Shown here: positions 13,950 to 19,621 of the stretch, piece by piece | Position numbering within the stretch: position 1 is the first letter of the stretch | How the letters are laid out: each line of letters begins with the position of its first letter | Assembly (NCBI GenBank): GCA_007280315.1 | Contig: QYQC01000243.1 | Coordinates: 1 to 19,621 of the forward strand | From: Betaproteobacteria bacterium | GTDB taxonomy: Bacteria; Pseudomonadota; Gammaproteobacteria; Burkholderiales; SG8-39 | Direction of reading: 5' to 3' | DNA: 19,621 bases | Program-made: the position numbers and the translations under genes | The notes under the pieces: model-generated | Databases searched by the model: none | What the model was told of the DNA's origin: nothing | Seen by the model: the letters and a program-made list of their open reading frames with translations, nothing else

Positions 13950-14963
13950 CTATTTCGCCGGCAACGCCTTGCGCACGGCCTCGGCGTCGGCGAGGAAAGC
14001 ATCGACGTCAGCACCGTACTTCTCCTTGGCCTTGACGTAGACCGGCTTGACCGAGTCGCGGAACGGCGCCAGGTTCGGACGCGCGATCTTGGCGCCCTTG
14101 GACTGCATCTCCGCCAGTTGTTTGTCGTCGTTCGAGCGGATCTCGTTGCGTATCCACGCTGCGGTCTCGCCGCCGGCCTTGGTCACCGCCGCCTGGTCCG
14201 CCGGCGAAAGCTTCACCCAGGTCTTCTCGGACATGGTCAAAGGTATCGGGCTGTAGACGTGATGCGTCAACGTCACGTTCGGCGCGACCTCGTAGAATTT
14301 GTTCGCGTAAATCGTGTCGATCGGGTTTTCCTGTCCGCTGACCGCACCCTGCTGGATGGCGAGGTAGACCTCGGGCAGCGGCATGATCTGCACATTGAAG
14401 CCGATTGCCTCCAGCGTCCAGCGCATCATCTCGTTGGGAAAGCTGCGCAGCTTCTTGCCCTTGGCGTCGGCCGGGGAGCCCAGCGCATCCTTGGTCGTCA
14501 TGTCGCGAAAGCCTGCTTCCCAGGTAGCGAGGAAGCGGAAGCCCTTTGCAGGTGCCTTCGCGAACTCCTGATGCAGCCACTTCGATTCGTCGTAGAGCTT
14601 CCATCCCTGCTCATAGTTCTCGACCAGGTACGGTAGCAGCGAGAGGTTGAGCGTGGGCAAATGCGTGGCATAGGTGCCGGTGCTCGACACGGTGAAATCG
14701 ATGCCGCCCAACTGCAGCTGCTCCACCGCCTTCGGATCGTTGGCGAGCTGGCCTGCCGGAAACACCTTGACCTCATAGCGGCCCTGCGTGTAATCGGCGA
14801 CTTTCTTGGCAAACAGCTCCGCCGCCTTGTGGCGCGCGCCACCGGGCTGGTCGGTGTGGCTGAACTTGAGCGTCGTCACGGCGCCCGCGGACAGCGGCAA
14901 TGCCAGGGCTGCGGCGACGCCGGCGGCGATCAATGTACGGGTAAAGAATGTTCTGCGTTGCAT
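13950..14963 (-). CDS. TRAP transporter substrate-binding protein, DctP family
   Basis: 337-residue periplasmic solute-binding protein. A signal peptide covers about residues 1-28 (RRTFFTRTLIAAGVAAALAL, cleavage near AGA/VTT). The mature part starts LKFSHTDQPGGARHKAAELF and has the family pattern VKVFPAGQLANDPKAVEQLQ, GKKLRSFPNEMM with the arginine that normally binds a substrate carboxylate, and EVYLAIQQGAVSGQENPIDT. This points to an organic or sugar acid as ligand. AGGAGGAC lies at good distance from ATG 14963, the strongest ribosome binding site of the operon, in keeping with the need for excess binding protein. It lies 26 bp after the Gfo/Idh/MocA gene. Confidence 0.96.
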   Translation of the reverse strand: MQRRTFFTRTLIAAGVAAALALPLSAGAVTTLKFSHTDQPGGARHKAAELFAKKVADYTQGRYEVKVFPAGQLANDPKAVEQLQLGGIDFTVSSTGTYATHLPTLNLSLLPYLVENYEQGWKLYDESKWLHQEFAKAPAKGFRFLATWEAGFRDMTTKDALGSPADAKGKKLRSFPNEMMRWTLEAIGFNVQIMPLPEVYLAIQQGAVSGQENPIDTIYANKFYEVAPNVTLTHHVYSPIPLTMSEKTWVKLSPADQAAVTKAGGETAAWIRNEIRSNDDKQLAEMQSKGAKIARPNLAPFRDSVKPVYVKAKEKYGADVDAFLADAEAVRKALPAK

Positions 14964-14989
14964 ACTTGTGTCCTCCTGGGTAAATTCGG

Positions 14990-16069
14990 TTAATGGCCGT
15001 CAAAGGTTTGCAGCACGGGGGAATGCGCGGGATCGAAGCCGGCCAGTTCGATCCTTTTTCCGTCCTTGTGGGAGCGATACACCGCTTCCTGAATTTCTAG
15101 ATTGACCAGATATTCGCGCGCCGTGTTTTCCAGCGGCGCACCGTGCAGCAGATGCGCGACGACATGGCGCTGCAGCCATTCGCAAGCCCCGCCGCCGAAA
15201 CTGTCTGACTGGCCCTTGTCATAGATGTGTTCGGTCTCCCCGCCGTGGTGCGGCTTCCACCACAGCCGCGCCTCACCATCCAGGCGCAGCACGCCGGCGC
15301 TGCCTTCGAGCCACATCTCGCCCATGGTGCGGCGCGGGTTGCCGGCAACGTGATCGTTGAGCCGGTTGCCGTCGAACATTCCGCTAGATCCCGATTCGAA
15401 CTCGAACACGATATAGCCGGCGTCCTCGCCGGCGATTACCGGATTGAGCTTGCGCAGGCGCGCGTAGACCGCGCTGACCTCGCCCATGAGGAAACGGAAG
15501 GTGTCGATCCAGTGAATCGCCGTCTCGTAGACCAGGAGTCTCGGCATCTGCTGAAAGTAAGGTTGGCGATCGAGGTAGGCGTCGCGCCCCTGGCCGTCGC
15601 CGGGACGCAAACGGAACGCCACGCTGTGCGGCGTGCCCAGCCTGCCGCCGTCCATCAGTCGCCTGGCCTCACGGTACCAGGGCTGCCAGCGAAAATTTTC
15701 ATGCACGATCAGCGCCACGCCGGCGTCTTCCGCAATCGCGGTCAGCTCCACCGCTTCGCTGAAGCTGCGGCCGAAGGGTTTTTGGCAGATCACTGAAATG
15801 CCGCGCGCGACGGCGGCAGAAATGTAGTCGCCATAGGTCGCGGGCGTCGTAATTATGTCCAGCAGGTCGGGATGCTCGGCATCGAGCATCTCGTCGAGTC
15901 GGCCGTATACTTTGGGCACGCCGTAGCGCGCCGCCTGCGCCTCGCCTTTGGCAGCGCTTCGATTGCACAGCGCGACCAGTTCGACCGTGTCCATGTTGCG
16001 CCAGCCCTGATACTGAAACTGGCTGAAGTAACCGGCGCCCACTGCCGCGACTTTGAGTTTCTTCGGCAT
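14990..16069 (-). CDS. Gfo/Idh/MocA family oxidoreductase
   Basis: 359 residues. N-terminal NAD(P)-binding Rossmann fold with VAAVGAGYFSQFQYQGW (GAGYFS at 11-16) and the family EKP motif as QKP (VICQKPFGRS, Lys97). The C-terminal substrate domain has AIHWIDTFRFLMGE with His186 and Asp189, the usual catalytic or substrate-contact positions. Members oxidise or reduce hydroxyl groups of sugars, inositols and sugar acids. In this operon, with a lactonase, it may oxidise a sugar to its lactone; the substrate is not identifiable. The gene starts 5 bp after the isopropylmalate-type dehydrogenase, without a clear ribosome binding site, so translation is probably coupled. Confidence 0.93.
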   Translation of the reverse strand: MPKKLKVAAVGAGYFSQFQYQGWRNMDTVELVALCNRSAAKGEAQAARYGVPKVYGRLDEMLDAEHPDLLDIITTPATYGDYISAAVARGISVICQKPFGRSFSEAVELTAIAEDAGVALIVHENFRWQPWYREARRLMDGGRLGTPHSVAFRLRPGDGQGRDAYLDRQPYFQQMPRLLVYETAIHWIDTFRFLMGEVSAVYARLRKLNPVIAGEDAGYIVFEFESGSSGMFDGNRLNDHVAGNPRRTMGEMWLEGSAGVLRLDGEARLWWKPHHGGETEHIYDKGQSDSFGGGACEWLQRHVVAHLLHGAPLENTAREYLVNLEIQEAVYRSHKDGKRIELAGFDPAHSPVLQTFDGH

Positions 16070-16074
16070 CGCCG

Positions 16075-17193
16075 TCAGGCCGTCACCTGCGACCGGGCGA
16101 GCGCTTCGATGACCGCCGTGGCTATCGCCCGCGTGCCATCCTTGCCGCCGAGTTCGAATGAATGCAGCCTGCCCGGCGCGAACGCCGCATCGACCGCCAG
16201 CTTGAGGCGGGCCGCTTGCGCGCCTGCCTCCGGCATGCAGTGGATTTCACCCAGCCATTCGAGCATCATCGCCGCGGAAAGGATCATCGCCGTCGGATTG
16301 GCTTTGCCCTGCCCGGCGATATCCGGCGCGCTGCCGTGGCTGGGCTGAAACAGACCGTGCTTGTCGCCGATATCGCCCGAGGGCGACATACCCAGGCCGC
16401 CGATCAATCCGGCTGCGAGATCCGACAGAATGTCGCCGAACTGATTTTCCGTCGGCAGCACATCGTAGTCCCAGGGCCGCTTCACCAGGTTCAGTGCCAT
16501 CGCATCGACATAGCAATGGTCAGCACCAATGTCCGGATTGAGTTTGGCACGCTCCCAGTAAATCTTGTTGAAGAACGCCATGCTGGAAAGCACATTGGAT
16601 TTGTCCACGCAGGTCACCCGGCCTTTTGCGGGGTTGAGCGAACGCCGCTGGCGCGCCAGGCGAAAAGCGAAATCGAACACGCGCTCGGAAGCCTTGCGCG
16701 ATATGCGCCCGAGATCGAACGCCTCGTCGTCGTTGGCTTTCGGTTGCAACTCCGGATACAGGCGGCCGTAGAACAGACCTTCGGACTGTTCGCGCACCAA
16801 TACAAAATCTATCTGCGCGGCATGCGGGTCGGCCAGCACCGAAGGCACGCCGGGGATGGCGCGGATCGGGCGCACGCCGGCGTACAGATCGAAATCCTTG
16901 CGCAGATCGAGCTGCGGATTGATTTCGGTGCCATCGGGATAGCGAATGTGCGGCAGGCCCATGGCGCCGAAAAGAATCGCATCGGCGTCGGCGCAGGCGC
17001 GCAGCGTGCTGTCGGGCAAAGCCACGCCGGTATCGGCGTAGTGCTGTGCGCCTCCCGGACCCTGGGTATAGCGCAGATCGAAGCGCGGCTGGTCCGCCAG
17101 CAGCCGATCGAGAACTTTGATGCAGGCGTCCATGATTTCGGAGCCGATGCCGTCGCCAGGCAGGACGGCGATGTTGAAGCTCTGTTTGCTCAT
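16075..17193 (-). CDS. Isocitrate/isopropylmalate dehydrogenase family protein
   Basis: 372-residue beta-hydroxyacid oxidative decarboxylase, a metal- and NAD(P)-dependent fold. Key residues are all visible: Arg98 (LDLRKDFDLYAGVRP), Arg108, Arg134 and Tyr142 (REQSEGLFYG), Lys198 (VDKSNVL), Asp230 (YVDAMALNLV), Asp254 and Asp258 (NQFGDILSDLA), then SHGSAPDIAGQGKANP. The loop at 82-96 (HIRYPDGTEINPQLD) differs from LeuB, and there is no leucine operon context, so the substrate is more likely a tartrate-, malate- or sugar-acid-like 2,3-hydroxy acid. PdxA2, the usual partner of DUF1537 kinases, has the same fold and chemistry; this enzyme might take its place (inference). It lies 41 bp after the SMP-30 gene and 5 bp before the next. 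Confidence 0.92.
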   Translation of the reverse strand: MSKQSFNIAVLPGDGIGSEIMDACIKVLDRLLADQPRFDLRYTQGPGGAQHYADTGVALPDSTLRACADADAILFGAMGLPHIRYPDGTEINPQLDLRKDFDLYAGVRPIRAIPGVPSVLADPHAAQIDFVLVREQSEGLFYGRLYPELQPKANDDEAFDLGRISRKASERVFDFAFRLARQRRSLNPAKGRVTCVDKSNVLSSMAFFNKIYWERAKLNPDIGADHCYVDAMALNLVKRPWDYDVLPTENQFGDILSDLAAGLIGGLGMSPSGDIGDKHGLFQPSHGSAPDIAGQGKANPTAMILSAAMMLEWLGEIHCMPEAGAQAARLKLAVDAAFAPGRLHSFELGGKDGTRAIATAVIEALARSQVTA

Positions 17194-17234
17194 GCTATGG
17201 CATACCCTCTTTCGCGATTCCGCAATGTGCGGCG

Positions 17235-18218
17235 TTAGAAGTTCCAGTGGTAAGGCGGATGACCGGCCACCGGCGCGTCGAAATACGCGATCCGCTCATC
17301 GAGCAGGCAGCCGAGGTAGGCCGTACGCAAGCCCGGACCGCCGAAAGCCAGGCTGGAAATATTCTTCAGCAGCCGCCCGCCTGCATGGTCCAGGTGCGGT
17401 CGGCCCATTGTGCCCGAGAGGAAAGCCTGCTCGGCATTTTCGACATGCGCCGCGTCGCAGTCCTCCAGCATCAGTTCCTGGCTGCCGTCGGTCAGGACGC
17501 GAATGACGCGGTTGGACACGATGGAAGTGATCCAGATGCCGCCCTCTGCATCGAAGGTCATGCCGTCCGGATAGGTGCCGTGACCGAAGGTGGTGACGGT
17601 TTCACGGCCGGAAAGCGACGCGTCGGCACCGATGCGAAACCGCGTCAGGCGCCGTGAAAATGTTTCATTTACATAAAGCCAGCGGCCGTCCGGACTGGGC
17701 AGCGCCTCGTTGGTATAGCCCAGGCCGTCGGCCACAATGCGCGCGCCGCGCTCGTCGACCACGGCGACAAAGCCATCGGCGATGTCACTCCGGTACGCCA
17801 GCGCCCGCGGCTGGTGGCGGGTACTGACGGTGAGCCAGGTACGCTTGCCATCCTCGACCACATAATTCGACGGCGGCAGCGGAACGCCGTCGATCGCAGC
17901 AAGAAATGAAGTGACCGTGCCGTCGCGCTGCAGATGGAAAATGCCACCCTGGGTATCGCCCAGATCGGCAAGCAGGAAGCTGCCGTCCGCACGCAGGGCG
18001 ATGCCGTTGGGCCGGAGCGGACGGCCGGCGGGAAGGCTGGCGGAAAAAAGCTGCTGGCTACCGTCTGACCGTGTCTGCGCCACGCCGCCGCGCCAGTCCG
18101 CTGTATATAGCGCGCCGCCTGCGGTCGCCAGCACGCATTCGGGTCGTTTCAGTCCGCTGCCGGTGAAACGAAGCGCGGAAAGCGCGATCCGTGGCGCATT
18201 GCCGGCTGCAGATTCCAT
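17235..18218 (-). CDS. SMP-30/gluconolactonase/LRE family protein
   Basis: 327-residue six-bladed propeller lactonase. The metal ligands of the family can be placed: Glu27 (LKRPECVL), Asn170 (GYTNEALPSPDGRWLYVNET) and Asp218 (YPDGMTFDAEGGIW), with spacings close to those of SMP-30; RPNGIALRADGSF (69-81) and PSNYV also fit. It should hydrolyse an aldonolactone to the free acid, which the TRAP system and kinase suggest as the pathway substrate. I choose ATG 18218 and not 18242 because the promoter predicted at 18248-18276 would start transcription at about 18241, and AAAGAG lies eleven bases before 18218. It is the first gene of the operon. No signal peptide, so the enzyme is cytoplasmic. Confidence 0.9.
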   Translation of the reverse strand: MESAAGNAPRIALSALRFTGSGLKRPECVLATAGGALYTADWRGGVAQTRSDGSQQLFSASLPAGRPLRPNGIALRADGSFLLADLGDTQGGIFHLQRDGTVTSFLAAIDGVPLPPSNYVVEDGKRTWLTVSTRHQPRALAYRSDIADGFVAVVDERGARIVADGLGYTNEALPSPDGRWLYVNETFSRRLTRFRIGADASLSGRETVTTFGHGTYPDGMTFDAEGGIWITSIVSNRVIRVLTDGSQELMLEDCDAAHVENAEQAFLSGTMGRPHLDHAGGRLLKNISSLAFGGPGLRTAYLGCLLDERIAYFDAPVAGHPPYHWNF

Positions 18219-18246
18219 AGCTTCGCTCTTTGCATGGCGCATACGG

Positions 18247-18260
18247 TAATGTATGCATTA
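18247..18260. promoter_or_regulatory. Palindromic operator candidate for the GntR regulator
   Basis: TAATGTATGCATTA: arms TAATG and CATTA are perfect reverse complements around a 4-bp centre (12 of 14 bases symmetric). The core ATGTATGCAT resembles operators reported for FCD-type GntR proteins. It overlaps the -10 box of the operon promoter, the position expected for a repressor. Confidence 0.65.
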
Positions 18261-18276
18261 TTTCGGTCATTGTCAA
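18248..18276 (-). promoter_or_regulatory. Sigma70-type promoter of the catabolic operon
   Basis: On the minus strand a perfect TTGACA (18276-18271) is followed after 17 nt by TACATT (18253-18248, 4/6). The implied transcription start is around 18241, giving a leader of about 23 nt before the SMP-30 ATG at 18218. The -10 box lies inside the palindromic operator. Confidence 0.75.
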
Positions 18277-18282
18277 GGCGCC

Positions 18283-18304
18283 GGCCGGATCGCCTGGTCC
18301 GGCC
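18283..18304 (-). terminator. GC-rich hairpin after the FG-GAP gene
   Basis: GGCCGGA and TCCGGCC form a perfect 7-bp stem with an 8-nt loop, 26 bases after the FG-GAP stop codon and just upstream of the -35 box of the catabolic operon. No T-run follows, so it is a weak or factor-dependent terminator at best, but it is well placed to stop read-through into the operon. Confidence 0.45.
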
Positions 18305-18329
18305 TGAATCGCTGCTGCGTGTTGCGCGC

Positions 18330-19157
18330 TTAGCGCTGGCAATCGCCGATGACGATGCGCTGGCGGCCGGAGAGCACGCCGACCGAGACTTCGCCCGGCG
18401 AAAGCTGCCTGATCGCGCCTGTGATCGGGGCCGACAGCGCACAGCGGCCGGTCTCGACCAGACGGCCGTTCTCCAGCGCGATAATGCGCAGATGCAGACG
18501 CGCCGCATCCGGCACGAGCAGGCGCACGCGGCCGCCGATTTGCATGGCGGCGGACAAGGCGAGTTCAGTCGTGCCGTAGACGTGATTCGAAAATCCCGCC
18601 AAAGCCGCGATCTCCACCAGGTCAGTGCCGCGCCGACGGTATGCCTTCAGCGGGCCGCCGATATGCGGCGTAATGACCGCGGCGATCTCTGCCTGGCCGT
18701 CGCCGTCCAGATCCACTGCAGCCACCGGATTGAGCCAGCGATTGGGGGTGCCGATCGCAGGGGACTGCGCGCTGAGCGCAAGTCCGTCGGCGTTTAGGCG
18801 GATCAGCACCAGGCGCGACCCCCTGTCGCGTTGGCTGACGATCGCGAGTATTACCTCCGGCTCGTCCGCTGCCATGCGCACCAGGCGCGGCTCGAGATCC
18901 TCGAACACTTCGTCCTGCCCCAGATCCAGCGCCAAACTGCGCCCGCTGCTGGTCGTTGCAACCAGCTGCGCATATTCGTGCGGCCGCCCCAGGGCGAAAT
19001 GTCCGTAGCGCTCGACCGGAACAGCGTAGTGCGCAGCGGTGATGGTCTCCGCGCCCAGCGCCGAACCGGCAATTGCAGACACGGCAGCCAACGAAAACAT
19101 CCAGCGGCGCAGCTTCCGCATCAAACTGAAAATCCGCGATGTAGAATGCATATTCAT
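18330..19157 (-). CDS. Exported FG-GAP/VCBS repeat-like protein
   Basis: 275 residues. N-terminal signal peptide with a basic stretch and hydrophobic core (MRKLRRWMFSLAAVSAIAGS, likely cleavage after ALG or AEA-like site near residue 36). The mature part has beta-propeller-like repeats; one is a clear calcium-type FG-GAP/VCBS motif, AVDLDGDGQAEIAAVI. Others are weaker (LVRMAADEPEVILAIV; RLLVPDAARLHLRIIAL). FG-GAP propellers bind ligands or other proteins outside the cytoplasm; I cannot assign a function. The start is uncertain: ATG 19157 has GGCGGA upstream but leaves only 25 bp to the divergent reductase gene, while ATG 19121 gives a more typical signal peptide. The longer frame reaching 19616 is antisense to the reductase and is not used. 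Confidence 0.75.
   Translation of the reverse strand: MNMHSTSRIFSLMRKLRRWMFSLAAVSAIAGSALGAETITAAHYAVPVERYGHFALGRPHEYAQLVATTSSGRSLALDLGQDEVFEDLEPRLVRMAADEPEVILAIVSQRDRGSRLVLIRLNADGLALSAQSPAIGTPNRWLNPVAAVDLDGDGQAEIAAVITPHIGGPLKAYRRRGTDLVEIAALAGFSNHVYGTTELALSAAMQIGGRVRLLVPDAARLHLRIIALENGRLVETGRCALSAPITGAIRQLSPGEVSVGVLSGRQRIVIGDCQR
19142..19147 (+). promoter_or_regulatory. Possible -10 box for the aldo/keto reductase gene
   Basis: TAGAAT (5/6 to TATAAT) lies 36 bases ahead of the reductase ATG and would start transcription around 19154. A -35 box at the right distance is poor (CATCAA). It lies within the 5' end of the divergent FG-GAP gene if that gene starts at 19157. Confidence 0.35.
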
Positions 19158-19182
19158 GTAGTCGGATCCGCCGGAGCGTAGC

Positions 19183-19621
19183 ATGACAGAGTCCCGTGTA
19201 GCTTCGCATCGCGTTTTTTCGAGGCGCGAAGTGCTGGCGCTGGGCGCAGGCATCGGCACCGCGGTCGCGCTGCGCGGCATGCCGGCGTTTGCCGCTGTCG
19301 GCCCGTTGCTGACGCGGGCGATCCCGCGCAGCGGCGAGCGTCTGCCGGCGATCGGCATCGGCACCGCAATCGTATTCGATTTTGCGAACGACGATGCGAA
19401 GCTCGCCGAGCGGCGCGCCGTGATCCAGACCATGCTCGCCGGCGGCGCGCGCCTGATCGACACCGCGCCCTCGTACGGGAATGCGGAGTCCGTCGTCGGC
19501 GAATTGCTTTCAGAGCTGAACGTGCGCGACCAGGTGTTTCTCGCGACCAAGGTGCGCGCCACCGGCCGCGACAACTCGATCGCCGAAATGCAGCAGTCGC
19601 TGCGGCGGCTGCGCACCGAGA
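19183..19621 (+). CDS. Tat-exported aldo/keto reductase, N-terminal part
   Basis: The frame is open from ATG 19183 to the right edge (146 codons), so the gene is cut. Residues 13-37 form a twin-arginine signal: FSRREVLALGAGIGTAVAL, followed by a short c-region ending AFA. The aldo/keto reductase barrel starts LPAIGIGTA, then LIDTAPSYGNAESVVGELL with the catalytic Asp and Tyr, and VFLATKV with the catalytic Lys; the histidine of the tetrad would lie past the edge. Such periplasmic members fold in the cytoplasm with bound NADP(H) before export. GGAG precedes the ATG by nine bases. The gene is divergent from the exported FG-GAP gene, and both products work outside the cytoplasm. Confidence 0.9.
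   Translation, partial: MTESRVASHRVFSRREVLALGAGIGTAVALRGMPAFAAVGPLLTRAIPRSGERLPAIGIGTAIVFDFANDDAKLAERRAVIQTMLAGGARLIDTAPSYGNAESVVGELLSELNVRDQVFLATKVRATGRDNSIAEMQQSLRRLRTE

Noticed and set aside
19158..19616. N-terminal extension of the FG-GAP frame to 428 codons
   Set aside because: It is antisense to the aldo/keto reductase, and a signal peptide starts internally at about 19121-19157.
1..19621. CRISPR array, tRNA, rRNA, insertion sequence or phage structural genes
   Set aside because: None seen: no regularly spaced short repeats, no transposase or integrase motifs, no RNA gene features other than the riboswitch.

Overview
The window reads as a chromosome segment of a GC-rich betaproteobacterium. 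This is inferred from gene content and order: a gcvTHP operon behind a tandem glycine riboswitch, DUF971 next to a quinone-type methyltransferase, FCD-type GntR regulation and TRAP transport. No rRNA or marker gene is present, so the genus cannot be named. Most genes lie on the minus strand.

Region 1 (1-3330, minus) is the glycine cleavage operon gcvT-gcvH-gcvP, with gcvP running off the left edge. Its leader holds a sigma70-like promoter, two glycine aptamers and a GNRA-capped hairpin followed by six T, which looks like the terminator used as expression platform.

Region 2 (3347-5250) is a small accessory patch. An ORF6N-domain gene sits between two direct copies of a 222-bp repeat (about 92% identical, exactly 1100 bp apart). 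Next to it are toxin-antitoxin debris: an intact TIGR02574-type antitoxin, a RelE/ParE-type toxin that keeps only its N-terminus, and a small conserved-looking ORF cut by an in-frame TAG.

Region 3 (5374-9484) has a tight minus-strand operon DUF971 - radical SAM protein with CCAEP tail - ATP-grasp protein. It is divergent from a plus-strand RquA-like (rhodoquinone) methyltransferase. The shared 180-bp intergenic region carries a perfect FNR/ANR-type site, TTGAT-N4-ATCAA. The radical SAM/ATP-grasp pair has no assigned function that I know of and is the best candidate here for an undescribed system, possibly tied to low-oxygen metabolism.

Region 4 (9527-18276, minus) is a nine-gene catabolic operon: SMP-30 lactonase, isopropylmalate-type dehydrogenase, Gfo/Idh/MocA oxidoreductase, a complete TRAP transporter (DctP, DctQ, DctM), a DUF1537/OtnK-type four-carbon acid-sugar kinase, an ABM-fold protein and an FCD-type GntR regulator. 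It starts at a near-consensus promoter whose -10 box is covered by a TAATG-N4-CATTA palindrome, a likely operator of the GntR protein. The predicted job is uptake and breakdown of a sugar acid or its lactone. The usual PdxA2 or OtnC/OtnI partners of the kinase are absent, so the route may be a variant.

Region 5 (18330-19621) has an exported FG-GAP/VCBS-like protein (minus) divergent from a Tat-exported aldo/keto reductase (plus, cut by the right edge).
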